Shown: positions 1 through 12,266, numbered from the stretch's first letter. The stretch: DNA of 24,088 bases from Chara braunii (GCA_003427395.1 BFEA01000289.1:1032469-1056556), one strand, 5' to 3'. Notes: a model not told the origin generated them from the letters alone. Program-made: numbers and translations.

Positions 1-849
1 GGGCCTGAAAATGGCCCTTGTTTGTAGGCGCAGCATGTTGCAGGCGCAGCATGTAACAATGAGTTTGTTGAACGATTCAACTGATTGAGCTGAAGGTTTA
101 TCTAGGGATCTCTTCGATAAGTCTACCTTTTACACTGCAGACTGAGTAACAAGTAATTCACCCGATGTGATGAAAGTATCAACTTTGAATAATCTACTTG
201 GCGTACTCGACTGATTAATAAGTGGAAAGCCGATTGAAGTGTGTTGTCAATTGATCCACTGTTCAATGAGTAACCTCACAAGTTTCAGGTAAGACATTGG
301 AAAAAAGGGTAAATCTCTCAGCTGGTGTAATTAATGCTGACCGATTACATCGATTAAATTTATGGACTGCTACAGGTGATAGGTTCAGCGAGTGATTGGA
401 TGCAATCATTCCTCGAACGGTTTATCTATTGTAAGATCAGTTGGACAGGTAAGGGGAATGGGTAGGTGACTTGCAATGATCGATGTGATCCTACAGTTAG
501 AATATGTAGGTTGATTAAACTTGCTTCCAATTATCAAATCAAGAAATTAAACACTACGGACAGGTCAAGATATCGTAAAAACAATGTAATTTGGAGCTTT
601 ACTGTCGTGGAACGAATTACATGGTAACTTGGCGCATCAACAATCACACCCTCACAGCCCTTCCACTCCTGTTTCGCTCAGAACAGCCATTTCGTTAAAA
701 TGGGCTTAAAAAAAATAAAAAAATTGTCATTTTATATTTTTTAACAAAATCGAAACCTACTTATTTGGCCCTCAGAATGTCACCGTCCGAAAACACTGGA
801 TCCCTTTGGATGTCTCTTCTGGGCTTCAGCTAAGTCCAGATGGACCCTC
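1..849. other. Non-coding left flank, no gene recognised
   Basis: No ORF with recognisable protein similarity is present on either strand, and the stretch is moderately AT-rich with an A/T-dense patch near 705-745. A small inverted repeat (GGGCC/GGCCC) lies at 1-17, and a 13-nt direct repeat (AGGCGCAGCATGT) occurs at 26-38 and 42-54. I checked the minus strand just left of the poly(T) for a continuation of LINE C's reverse transcriptase and found none. It may be intron or intergenic DNA. Confidence 0.6.
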
Positions 850-873
850 TTTTTTTTTTTTTTTTTTTTTTTT
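850..873 (-). repeat. LINE B poly(A) tail (24 T on plus strand)
   Basis: An uninterrupted run of 24 T lies exactly where the minus-strand LINE B 3' UTR ends. It marks the LINE B 3' terminus. Confidence 0.85.
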
Positions 874-1489
874 CCCAAGAAACACCCCCTTCAGTGCTAG
901 CGGTACTGATAAGAGCAGCCACCACTAGCACCTGGGGAGAGGCTCCATCTATTGGTGGGGAGCATCACATGCTGGAAAACGGGTCCAGCGTCCCTTATGC
1001 AAAAATAATACAGAAGCATTCAAAAACATCTGAAACCAAACGAAACTGGAAAAAGACTGAAGAAAACCTGCCAGCGTTGATTACTCTGGATTCGAGAGGA
1101 TTGACTGAGCAGGTTGTAGAAGGGCTCTCCGTCAGCATCCATCCACCCTATCTAGCCATCTTTCTTGTGAAAAACTGACTGGTCAAGAAGGCTAACCCTT
1201 GTATCCTTGACCTTGAGACACCATGGGGCCACTGGGGGCCACGATCCTCTCCTTCTCCAATTATGAAGGTCTCCGGCCGAGTCCCACCTCATGGCGAGGA
1301 GACGTTGTGGGACCACTGGGGGCCACCAGCTGAACCACGCGTCTCCCCGCCCTTCTTCACCATCCTGTGGGGCCTCCCTTCTGCGACCAAAATTGATGGA
1401 AGTACGATGAGAATTGAAAATGCCGTTTAGAGAAAACGCCTCCCACGTCTGTCTCACCCTATGACACCTCAGAGGCAGCCTAAGGGCTA
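874..1489 (-). other. LINE B 3' untranslated region
   Basis: This lies between the last in-frame stop of LINE B ORF2 (about 1490) and the poly(A) tail (850-873). No protein similarity is visible. It holds the terminal hairpin described separately. About 48 nt just upstream of that hairpin align well by eye with the LINE end at 23580-23634, so these two copies share a 3' terminus. Confidence 0.7.
942..963 (-). promoter_or_regulatory. LINE B 3'-terminal hairpin
   Basis: Read on the minus strand, GCTCC (963-959) and GGAGC (946-942) pair around a 12-nt loop, about 68 nt before the poly(A). The hairpin is preceded by the same short core, TGATGCTCCCCA, as in LINE A. Known LINE families of the stringent type use such 3' stem-loops for recognition by their own RT; that role here is inference. 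Confidence 0.55.
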
Positions 1490-2546
1490 TTATACACAAA
1501 TTTCCAGGGCCAACGGGTGTGGAGGAAAGGGGTCCGGAAATTCTTCCGCAGGTCTCATAGAAATTTCTGGGCCTATCTCCATCCACTTCCTAAAAACAAG
1601 GCGGTAGTCTCGGGGGGGATTCCTCTCCATGCTTTCCGCCCTTGTCCCCCTATCTGTGAGCTCACCTCCAGGCCATCTCACCTCTGCCACCCACCCGCCT
1701 TGAACCCCGCATAACCAATCCTTAGAGAAATTTGTTATTCGTTCCCTAATGTCCATTTTGTTGTTAAGAGAATCAAGAACCCTTTTGGTTTCTTCCCACT
1801 GCCTAGAGAGTTCTAACTGAAAGTGTTGTTTGAGGTGTCCGCGCCACTCCTCCCCATCCACCTTCACCTGGTCCAGGACCACAGTGCAGCGCTGCCACCA
1901 TAGAGTCCAGAGCACCGCCCGTCTGGCCAGGTGAAACATGTTACTCACAAAGGTGTTACTTTGGAAAGCTGGGAAGTGCCCTAGTAGGAGAGCTCTCCAG
2001 TCCCATGGCCACGGAACTCCAGGGACCATTTGTCCCCAGATCCTGTCCCTCAGGAGTGAAAATGGTGATAGTTTGGGGGGCAAATTAGTAGGTTTCAATT
2101 TACGTTCAAAAATATAAAACGTCTGTTTTAACATATCACATAGTTGCGAGCTGTCAGTATCCGTATGTTTTCTCCTCTTGTGGAGCCATTGTTTGACGGG
2201 AAGAGGTGCGCGGGCTACGAGCCACTGCATGCTTCGGATCCTAACTGGCCTGATGGACAGGTACTTCGTCCAGGGGATGGAAATGTGGTCCGTAGGTTCT
2301 ACGTTCAGGATCTCCCTCCATTTTTCTTCGAGGCTGGGATCCGGGTCTGTGGTATGTAGTCCTAAGTCATATCCGAAATTTACATCGTATTCGAATATCG
2401 TTCTCGTTCTCCCGGATTTTCCATGTTTCCATATCCACTCTTTCGGGTCGAATTCGAGGTCCAAAATACTGAGATCAGGTTGGAAGATTATCCAGGGTTC
2501 GGCTTTTGGGACCCTCACTTTCCTCAGTCGGTAGGATTCTTTGACC
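1490..2546 (-). pseudogene. LINE B ORF2, C-terminal fragment
   Basis: A minus-strand frame of about 350 codons is open from the LINE A insertion point to a stop near 1490. It aligns with the LINE A ORF2 C-terminus: the LEFDP-EW-W block, a KQWLHKRRK-type block matching QWLHTRRK in LINE A, and the EEW...W-ET-R block. The zf-RVT-like zinc-binding part is damaged. Where LINE A has paired Cys and His ligands, LINE B keeps a single Cys followed by unrelated sequence, so a frameshift or deletion hit the finger. The apparent start near 2518 is artificial: the frame continues upstream to the insertion point and then into 12884 and beyond. Confidence 0.85.
2533..2546. repeat. Left target-site duplication of LINE A
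   Basis: AGGATTCTTTGACC, identical to 12884-12897. Both copies lie in LINE B coding sequence and read V-K-E-S on the minus strand in the same codon phase. Confidence 0.9.
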
Positions 2547-2984
2547 TCAGGAAAGAAAAGAAAAAGGGAACAATTGAAAAACTTTTCGCGACCGCGCCGC
2601 TCGATTAGCGCAACAGTGCGCTAGGCCCGCATCCCCCGCTCGACGCTCGTCGCCGACAGGGCCAACCATAGCTGTAAGCTTACGTACGCGTGCATGCACG
2701 CGTGTCTTGCCACGTGTGGACGCTTCGTGCCATGATCTCATCCAAGATGGCTCGATATCAGGCTAACCGACTCTAGTAGTCTTCAGAGGACACCCACATC
2801 AGCAGCCCGCGAAGCCTCAAGTACAGGATTTGTACCTCCACTAAGCAAGAAGGGAACAATCAGCCGTCGACGAGGAACCTTCATCAAATCCTTGGAGTAT
2901 CGTCCTTCGCGTTTCGTCATTGCAGCTACCTGACCGCCAAAGACGGACCGACCGTAAATCAAGAATCTTTCGAGTGAGAGCTAA
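2547..2984 (+). other. LINE A 5' leader, GC-rich segment
   Basis: The first part of LINE A starts right after the left duplication with a purine-rich stretch, then a CpG-rich stretch (about 2587-2720). No convincing ORF is present. LINEs carry internal promoters at their 5' ends, so this is the likely promoter position; I see no motif that proves it. Confidence 0.45.
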
Positions 2985-4965
2985 ATGCTCCCTCTCCTCA
3001 TTCCCACCGCCCCACTAACCCACCCCAACCCTTTCTTGTTCCCCTCACCAAGATCCCATCCGACCCACCCATCCCATCTCGACCCTGCCCCCAACTCACT
3101 TCGACTCCCTCCCAATCTAAATCCCAACCCACTTCGACTCTCAATCTACCCCCTTTTTCGGCCCCTACCCAACCCCAACTCCAACCCACCTCGTCTTCGA
3201 TCCCGACTCTAACCCACTTCAACTCGGCCCCAATCCCTACCCACTTTGACTCCCACCCGATACCGACCCTCTTCGACGCCCCGATCCCCAAACACTGTGG
3301 CTGTCACCCTTCCACCTCCCACTCTTCGACTCCCAATCCTGACCCACTCCAACGTCCACTCGATCCCTTCTTCACCCTGATCTCGTCCCACTTCGACTCC
3401 GACCCCAACCCACTTTCACTCCTTATCCGATCCCAATCCCAACCCACTTCAACCCCCACCCGGCCCCAATCCACTTTGATCCTAACCCACCTTGACCCAC
3501 GCCCGCTCCCAATTTACCCCCCATCCTGACCCACCTCGATCCTTATTACCTGGACTCCCGCATGCTCCCACCTCGCCCCCGCTTCCGCCCGCTCCCACTT
3601 CGCCCCCAGTTCCGACCCACCTCGATCCTAGTCACCTCGATTCCCACCTGCCCTCACTTCGCCCCCGCCCCCGACCCACTTCCATTCCATCCCAGCCCTG
3701 ATCCCCAGCCCACTTCGACTCCTACCCGATCCCAATCCCAACTCACCCGACTCCCACCCGATCCCGTCCCACTTCGATCCTAACTCACCCCGACTCACGC
3801 CGGCTCTCACCCTGCCCCCCATCCCGACCCTCTTCGATTCCACCTCACCTAGACTCCCACCCGCTCCCACATTGCCCTCGATCCCGACCTACTTCAATCC
3901 CAGCTCGCCTCGATGCCCGCCCGCCCTCGCTCTGCCCCTGGTCCCGACACACCTTGATCTCCCCCCGGTCCCCGACCAACCCATCTCGACTTCTATCCAA
4001 TCCCACTTCGACTCCCATTCAATCCCGATCCCAACCTACGCCGATTCCCACCCGACCCCAATCCCAACACCTTTCGATTTCCCCCCGACTCCGATCAATC
4101 TTGATCCCTACTCACCTCGACCCCCACCCGCTCCCACTTCGCCCCCCGACCCTGACCTACTTCGATCCCAACTCACCTCGACTTCCCACCCGCCCCCACT
4201 TCATCCCCGATCCCTTCCCGCGCCGATCCCCCCGACCCCGATCCCGACCCATTTTCGACTCATACTCGATCCCACGACTACTCCCACCAGACCCCGATCC
4301 CAAGTCACTTCAACTCCCTCCCGATCCCAACCCCAACCTACTTCGACCTCCACCAGATCCCGACCCACTTCGTCCCCAACCCACATTGACTTCCACCTGC
4401 TCCCACCTCACCTCAGATCCCGACCCACCTCGACTCTCGCCCAACCCCGACCCCATCCAACCCCAATGCCGTCCCACCCCGATCCAGATCTTACGCCCTC
4501 ACTTCGCCCCTGGTCCCGACCCAGTTTGATTTCCCCCCTGGCTCAGATCCAAGCCAGCTCGACTCTTACCCGATCTCACCTCGACCCCCATTCAATCCTG
4601 ATCCCAATCCAATTCGACTCCCACCCGATCCCAGCCCCATCACCTTTTGACTCCCTCCCGACCCCGACTCGCTTCGATCCTGACCCACCTCGACTCCCAC
4701 CCGCTCCCACTTCGCCCCTGATCTCGACCCACTACGATCCCAACCCACCTCGGCTCCCACTCGCCCCTACTTCGCCCATGATCCCAACCCGCTTTGATTC
4801 CCTCCCGATCTTGATCTTATGCCACGGCCCCAGGACACCTCCAACTAACCCCGCCCCTGCCCCACATCTCACATCAAGTCCATCTCTACCCTGTCCAGAC
4901 AGACCCACCCCGTTAACGACGGCTCCAGTAAGAACATCTTACGATACGTACCACCCTCTCTTCTG
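2985..4965 (+). repeat. Degenerate pyrimidine-rich minisatellite in LINE A 5' UTR
   Basis: About 2 kb is built from diverged short blocks such as CGATCCC, GACCCAC, TTCGAC and TCCCACCCG, giving irregular units of very roughly 25-45 bp. The plus strand is almost all C, T and A with little G, and CCC runs recur every few bases; the minus strand has matching GGG runs. Long proline/serine-rich frames cross it only because the composition lacks stop codons. They show no protein similarity, and several frames are open at once, so I do not call a gene. It sits between the 5' end of LINE A and ORF1, so it is probably part of the 5' UTR or promoter. Confidence 0.8.
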
Positions 4966-5021
4966 ATTTTCCCGAAAAAGACAGTATTAGCGAGAGAGGG
5001 TTAGGCTAATCACATTGAAAG

Positions 5022-7638
5022 ATGGCTAATCCAGCTCAAGGCACGGGCCCGACTGATCAGGCGATAGCCGAAAAGACAGTCAATATCATTGACAACGAAG
5101 CTATCAAATTCTTGATAGAGAAGACGAAGGTTCAAGGAATCGAATCAACCGAGAAACAGATAGTAGACGACAAGGAAGAGGAAGTGATCATTTGGAAATA
5201 CCCTGAACAAAAGATCGCCGAACTGGACGATCTGCACGAAAAACATGGAGTAGTATTCAATTTGCACGCCACGTCGCAGATCTCCCACCAACAGAGAAGA
5301 GGAAGTGGATAATTGACACAATCAGAAAGGAGCCAAAACTCAAACAGATTGGGGACACTTACTCACTGCAGAGCTTGGGACGGAACAACATCATGGTAAT
5401 CTTTATCCATGAGGACCATGCACGGATCGCAGCCGAATGCAATCCAGAAACTGTCACGGATCAGTCTGCACCATCACTAGATGGAAAAAGTTGTCAGTTC
5501 AAAGACAGAACCCAGTATTCGCAGTTTCCTACAAACAAACTCTGCTGAAGGAAAACTTCTGGGTCCAGTTTGACAACATCCAGCCCGGTTTTCATGGAAT
5601 GCTGGTCGACATACTAGAGCGACAGTATACAACGAACAAGATTTTGAAATGGATTCTACCGACGCCAGAATTTTTGACTCCACACTGCGGAACTATGACA
5701 GAGATCCTTGACGTCCAAACAGATGACCCTCGAGTCTTCCCACCAGCCTGGAAATTTCAGATAGAAAACAGGCTGGTAGAGGTAAGGATATCAACCAAAA
5801 CCTCACCCATCCGCTGCAGAGAGCCCGAACACCTGGGAACTGATCCTTCCTGCCCAAAGTTCCCGAAACAATCGAAAGAACGGAAGCTTCCACCAAACAT
5901 GCTGGTGGAAGTAGAAGATGCACCTGGAATATGGTTCGTAGCTGACTCATGCTACAACGGATGGGTCTTCGATGACAACCTGGATGAACCCGATTGGGTG
6001 TGGCACTTTGCGGATCAGACACCATCTGTCAAAAAACCGGACATTTTTCCCCAAGCAGACAGCAGATGGCAGAAGAAAGCAACAGGGGAAATAAAAGGAA
6101 ACCCGACGAAAATCAACACCAACCCCATCACGGACTCGCGGGTAATCAGGGAGGAGAAGGCAAGGGAAGATCTGTTGTATGATCTAGACACCATAGGGGA
6201 ACAGATTGAGCAAGAATATAACAAGGAGCCAACGATATTCAGAGAAGCATTGAAACAAGCGGAACTGCAGACCTACAAAAGGAGAGACAAGACGCAGATC
6301 GATAACAAGCGATCATTACAAGGGGGTGGCGTACAATTGTTGGAGGAGTTGGGGCCAAAGAGAAGGAAGGTAGGGGATTTTAAAGAAGGAAAATAAGTGA
6401 AAATGACAGAAACAACAAAAGATGAGGAAGCGATGAATGCTGACCTGACAGGGGGCAAGGCAGATGGGGAACCGAAAGGGAGGAACAATGTACCAAACGA
6501 GGGTTCCACCGATGAGGATGATCGATCCAGGCAATCACTGACCTGGCTCGGGGAATATGTGGAAAAGGCGAAAAGGGAACGGGAACATGCTTTTGATGTC
6601 CGGGTAGCCTGCCTGAAACATGTAGAGAGACCTCAGGTGAATGGTAAGAAGGAGGCCATTGTGGGGATCAGCAATTCCTCTAACCAGTACGAAATGCTCA
6701 GAAAGAAAAAAGCAGAAGAATTCTTTGAGTACGCGGCCTTCACATATGCAGAAAAGAAAAGAGCAAGAGACCAGGGAACAGAGGACAAGGACAAAACCAT
6801 CCCTACAATAAAAGATAACTTCCAGGATCTGCGACCCAAGGCAAGGAAAACAGGCAAGAACCAGAAACGAAAGGGCTCCAATGACGAACAAGAAGAAATA
6901 GAAGAGAAATCAGAACAAGACCTCCTTGAAAAGGAAGTGGTAGTAGTGTTGTCCCAGACAGAGAAGCTGAAAAAGTGGAACAAAGAATACACCCCGGAAT
7001 TCACCACTATCACGCAGATAGCAAATGGGAACGCCCCAATGGTGACTGAGTCGTCCAAAGCAGCTCGTAGAACCCTGATAAATATTAGACCACTCATTGC
7101 AGCCAGGTATGTGACAAAGGCAAAGGAATGGCAGATTGCAACAGACGTATCCTTCAAAATCCCTCACTTTGTTGAAGGAGCGAATGTTGTCAAAGTACTC
7201 AAAGAACAGATAACGACGGAAACTCCATTGGGGCTCTTTGAGACTGTTGCTATGGAGGAGGGACAAACCGACACCTCCATGCAAGAAGACTCAGAGAGCA
7301 TCCAGAAAAGCATGAGCGAGTTCAACAGGAACTCCCCGAGGGCATTCTCACCGCTAATTGCAAAGATTCCAGAATCTGCAAAACTCGGATCCGGGATGAT
7401 CTGGAAACCCTGGAGAACGGTGACCGAGGTTCCCTACAACATCCTAGCAGATGTAGGGGTATCAGCGGAGTTGCTGGCTGCAGCGGTTGCCCATATTGTC
7501 AAAACAGGTCTGCTGGAGGGGGATGAGGATCTGGATGCAAGAGCATATGCTACTGATTGTGAAAGATTCTACAGGAGCGACGCTTCCAACTGCGACTCAT
7601 GGGAGGGGGGTGACGAAAGAGAAAAACTGGATCTGTAA
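5022..7638 (+). pseudogene. LINE A ORF1 (nucleic-acid-binding gag-like protein), broken
   Basis: The start is taken at ATG 5022 (MANPAQG). The readable path changes frame near 5270-5285 and again near 5500-5512. It then stays in one frame to 7638, with an in-frame TAA at 6394-6396. The part around 5285-5690 (…KENFWVQFDNIQPGF…) resembles the RNA-binding-fold N-terminal domain (DUF4283-like) common in plant LINE ORF1. A Cys-X4-His-X6-Cys remnant at 5815-5853 looks like a CCHC knuckle that has lost its first Cys. The second half is rich in Lys and Glu, then acidic at the C-terminus. LINE ORF1 proteins bind element RNA in the RNP. The family assignment of the N-terminal domain is by eye only. Confidence 0.7.
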
Positions 7639-7708
7639 CCCGAGTTCGAAAACGACAGTGGTAGACAAATACCGATCAGGAGGTAATCGGAGAGGGTGTG
7701 AGCATGGA

Positions 7709-7729
7709 CCCCCCCCCCCCCCCCCCCCC
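7709..7729 (+). repeat. Poly(C) tract before LINE A ORF2
   Basis: Twenty-one consecutive C between ORF1 and ORF2, ending 44 nt before the ORF2 ATG at 7774. An ATG at 7704 opens a mini-ORF through the tract that stops at 7734-7736. Another frame, open through ORF1's tail and the tract, ends at TGA 7775-7777, overlapping the ORF2 ATG as ATGA. LINE C has a comparable tract at a comparable distance. Confidence 0.9.
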
Positions 7730-7773
7730 ACCTTAGATACCCCTCTACCAACCAACCCCCTTGACCAGGTACA

Positions 7774-10700
7774 ATGATAGCCATGGAGAGCTATAGACTA
7801 AGAGCCAACAAGGCAGGGGAGCACATCGATTGGAGAACTCAAGAGCTTGTCATAAGGAGTTGGAATGTCAATGGACTGGGGAATATAGTGGAAAAGGAAG
7901 AAAAGTTGAACGATTTACTGTCAGGATAACAATGGAAAATAGAAAAGTAGTGGATATTTTACTACTCCAAGAAACTCACCTCACCTTCTCGATAGAACAT
8001 GACAGGATTCACTCATTTCTGACAAGGAAACTAGGAGGCGTAAAGGACGAGATATGGTCAGCAGATCCCACCACAAGCTCCAAAGGGACCGCAATCTTGA
8101 TTCCCAAATCCTCTCGCCTATACATCGCAGTTTCAATCCTAGACAAGAAAGCTGATCTGACTGAAGGAAGATGGTGCCTACTACACATTAAATGGAAAGA
8201 AGAGGATTTTATATTGATTATCATATATGCACCAAATTCGACAACAGACAGAACGGCCTTTCTGGCAAATCTCAGGAATTTGATCCCACCACTGACCCCT
8301 TGTATATTGGCGGGCGACTGGAACGCCACCATGGACCCGATAACAGACCGTGTATCCCGGTCCTCGAACAATGTCAATTCAGCAGAAGCAATACCGGTTC
8401 AAGAATTAATGTTGGACCACAATCTGGTAGAACCATATAGAACCCTACACCCCACTAAAAGAACATTCACCCTGGTCAAGAAGAATCATGCACATCACAC
8501 TGCTTTCTCATGGATTGATTATTTCTTGGTGTCAGAGATATTGATGGGGGCAGTCAAGGGTGCGGAGGTACTACCTCTGGCCTCTTACACAGGACTGGAC
8601 CACAAACCAATAGAGCTAGTGCTATGCTTTGACCAAGTGGTCAAAAAGGGTATCAGTTTCCACAAGCTTAACAACTCCCTCCTACTCAGCCAAACCTTCC
8701 AAAAGGAGATATGTGACTGCTGGATGGGACAGAGGTCTGCACGTTTGAGTACAGAGTCTCGGTGGGATTGGTTCCAAAAAAGTTATTCCACCCTCTCAAT
8801 CACTGCGGCAAAAATCTCTAGAAAGCTCGCATCCATAAGGAATCAAAGGAGACAATCTCTAGAATTTGCCTTAAAACTGGTTGAAATCAACTTGATAAAT
8901 AGCCCCTCCTCGCCACTGTATAACGACATTTTCGAAAAAGCGCGAGAGGAACTGGCCATTTGGAGATGGTGGGATCTAAAAGGGCTACAAATAAGAGCCA
9001 GAATGTGCGAATATGAGCTCAGTGACGCAATGACAAAACATTTCTTTGACTGAATTAAGGCTTACTCAAGAGCTAATACAATAGAAGGTTTGAGACCTAC
9101 AACGGCCTCGGAAACAGTAACATCAGACAGCGGAGGGATGTTAGAAATAGCCAAAAACTTCTACAAGGACCTCTATCACTCAAAGACCCCTACACCAGCA
9201 CCTCCCAACACAAGGGAGGCAAGACAGCAAATGCTTCAATATCTCGAACAAACAATAACAGCCAAACAAGCCGAGGCACTAGACAGACCGATTACGATTG
9301 AGGAGTTACTCCAAGCCTTACTAGGCATGAACAACGGTAAGACCCCTGGGATCGACGGATTAACGAAAGAATTTTGGGAAAAGTTATGGCCCCTTCTAGG
9401 AGTGGACCTGCTAAACTATTGCAACGACAGCTGGACTAAAGGGGGACTCGGCAACCTACTGAGCACTAGTGTGATCACACTACTTTATAAAAAAGGCGAC
9501 AAAGAAGACATTAAAAACGATAGGCCAATCTCACTTCTAACACTTCCATATAAAATCCTGGTGAAGGCCCTCTGTAACCGACTCACCCAAATCACAAATA
9601 AATGCTTCCACATTGATCAGACAGGCTTCATCCCTGGTCGATACATTCTAGATAATGTACTGACCCTAAATGAAGCAGTAAGGAAGATTAGGGAGAGGGA
9701 AATAAATGTTGCAATACTTTTTTTCGATTTTGAAAAGGCCTATGGCCAAGTTAACTGGGATTTCATGGAAGCCAGCATGGAAAAAATGGGAGTTGGACCG
9801 AATTTCAGAAAATGGAGCCAAATACTATACAAAGATGAAACGGGTTGTGTCCAAGTCAACGACCTTCTATTGGACTGCTACCCAATTTCCCGCTCAGTCC
9901 GACAAGGGGATCCATTGGCCCCATCAATCTTTTTGTTCGTAATGGATGCTATTGCATCTTTTCTACGCAAGGACCCATCAATTCAAAGGCTCTCTAGCAC
10001 CAACATAGGCTTAGCTCACCAAATAGATTTCCCCACAACTATCATGTATGCGGACGACCTAACTGTCTTGATTAGAGCTATCGATTCGTCGTTCAGAACT
10101 CTGGCTAAAGCAATGGAAGCCTTCAGATTGGCCTCAGAAATGGAGATCAACAGGGGTAAGAAAATAGGATGGTGGCTATCATATGAGGACCCCCTGCTAC
10201 TACAAGGAGAGGAAGCAGCTATGGCATGGGAGACGCCAGATACCCCCACCCGGTACCTTGGTGTACTCATGACGAGAGAAGGTCTAGCACCCCAGAACAT
10301 GTTGACCAAACAAATCAACAAATTAGGAAGATGGGGCAATAACTTCACGTCCCTCATTGGTCGAGCCTTGGCCCTTAATACTTCGGTCTTCTCAATGATG
10401 TGGTACTTAGCCTCCATCTGGACTGTCCCGGATAATTCCATAAAAAAACTGAACCAAAAAGCCAGGTCGTATCTTTGGTCAGGAGACCCCAACAAGGAGA
10501 ACAACATATCTAAAATTGTATGGCACTATGTCACGAGGAGCCCACTAAAGGGAGGTCTAGGGATTATAGACCCCGGAACAGAAACAAAAGCCCTGCAAAT
10601 TAAGTGGATTATTAAACTTCTGATGAACCCAAACAACACATGGCATAAACTAGCCCTGGATAGCATCAGATCACTAGCCCCGGTGCCCTCCCCAAAGGAT

Positions 10701-12266
10701 ATGTCAGGACTGTTCTGGGTAATGAATAAAGATTGGATCATAGCCACGAGCAGAAGAAATTGAACGAGGGACACCAGATTAGAGAACGATAGGCCTGATA
10801 CCCCATACTGGACATCTCTACTTCGAATCTGGAGAAAAATAATCCCTAACAAGTCCAACAGACCTAGATCCAAGGATGAAATACTAAGACAACCGCTCTT
10901 CGGGAACCAATGGGTGACGAATGAGGGCGACAACCCCCTTTTCTTAGCACAAAAGTGGCTCTCCTGGGTCAAAAACGGCATATGGAAAGTCGCCCACATA
11001 TGGAATGAGGACAGGAAAGAATGGAAGACGGAACAGGAAATCAGTTCCCAACTGAAAGGATGCCACAAGCGAGGACCCAATCTCCGGTACATTGTCAGCC
11101 TTATTCCACAGGAATGGAAAGATATCTTGACGGAAGCCGCTCCATGGAAATCCGGAGAATGGGGACTTAAGATACAAGAAATGACTCCCTCGAGAGCCTT
11201 CCAATTATCTCACATGCAACAAGATTCGCACACCAAGGCCACCTTCCTCTCCTTCCCAATATCCACGACTGCTACCACTATGCCGATTATCCTGAATAAC
11301 AATGTTGAGTCGGTAGTTTTGGACTCCTTCCTACTCATTTCATCTTAAGGGTCATTGGCTCTTGGCCCAAGTCAATTTTTAGGCCGGACACAACAATCCG
11401 TAACTTGGAGTTTGACCCGGCTGAATGGGCATGGATGCCGGACCAAACTAAAAACATCCAATCCAAAACCCCAATTCAAGAGTATACATTCAAACTAGGA
11501 TACCGACTGTCACTGAAAACCAAAGACCCCGACCCTATCATTAAAAAAAGATGGCACGATCTACTGGGCCAAGAGGCAAACAATCTCACACAGATCCAAT
11601 GGAAAAAGTTCAGGCTCATCAGACCAATCAAAATCAGAAGCTTACAATGGTTAATCACCTATGCAGCATTACCAGTGAACCAATGGCTACACACGAGGCG
11701 TAAGAGTTCAGATCCCAGCAGTTCGGACTTGTGTATGGTCTGTAATGAAGGGGCGATAGAAGACATAGTTCACTGCCTAATACATTGCAGAGAGGCGACA
11801 AACTACTGGGCAAGAGCATCGGCACTCTGGGGCTTCCTATTCCCAACTCCCTTCCCCGAACTTCCCATCCAACTTCTCCTCTTGACTAACATCCCTCAAC
11901 AGCTCTGGAAGACAGAAAAAATCTGGTTTGGTCTCATCAAAAAGGTTACATTATGGGTCATATGGAAGGAAAGATGCTGCAGAACGATTGAAGGACTGTC
12001 CAACGGACTCCAACCCACGCGAGGAAGTTTGGGTGGAGACGAAAACGATGATACAAGCCGAAATCCTCTGCAGATGGAGGAAGACCAAGCAGTCATGGAC
12101 GGAGGACGAGGAACAGCGAAAGAAGGACAAATAAACCTTCAGCAAGAATTGGTTGATAAACGGCAAGATTGCAGAGTTACGAGAAGACCGCATTTGCTGG
12201 AAGGAATGGCACAACTCAACCTCAGGAAGGAGGTACCAGCAACAGACAGCTACGGGTAGGGTTTAG
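7774..12266 (+). pseudogene. LINE A ORF2 (endonuclease, reverse transcriptase, zinc-binding C-terminus), broken
   Basis: The start is at ATG 7774, the only frame that carries the endonuclease N-terminal motif SWNVNGLG (about 7858-7881). Endonuclease motifs follow: QETH at 7968-7979, GDWN at 8313-8324, GLDHK at 8592-8606. In the RT, motif A FFDFEKAY has its Asp at 9726-9728, RQGDP starts at 9900, and YADD is at 10047-10058, so all three catalytic Asp residues are kept. A zf-RVT-like Cys/His cluster runs from 11732 to 11788 (LCMVC…HCLIHC). Damage: a frameshift near 7925; stops at 9051-9053 and 10761-10763; a frameshift near 11346; another near 12000; a TAA at 12132-12134. The C-terminal path after 12000 was chosen because it aligns with LINE B, and it ends at TAG 12264-12266. 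The intact product would nick target DNA and reverse-transcribe the element RNA. Confidence 0.93.

Noticed and set aside
840-1178. Plus-strand frame starting with a poly-Phe stretch
   Set aside because: It is the reverse complement of the LINE B poly(A) tail and 3' UTR; no protein similarity.
3872-4966. A 364-residue Pro/Ser/Thr-rich open frame, with overlapping long frames on both strands
   Set aside because: It lies in the pyrimidine-rich repeat array, where biased composition removes stop codons in several frames. There is no conserved domain and it is inside the LINE A 5' UTR.
7830-7925. Alternative ORF2 start in another frame (TTG 7830)
   Set aside because: The endonuclease N-terminus (SWNVNGLG) is in the frame of ATG 7774; the TTG frame joins real coding sequence only after the frameshift near 7925.
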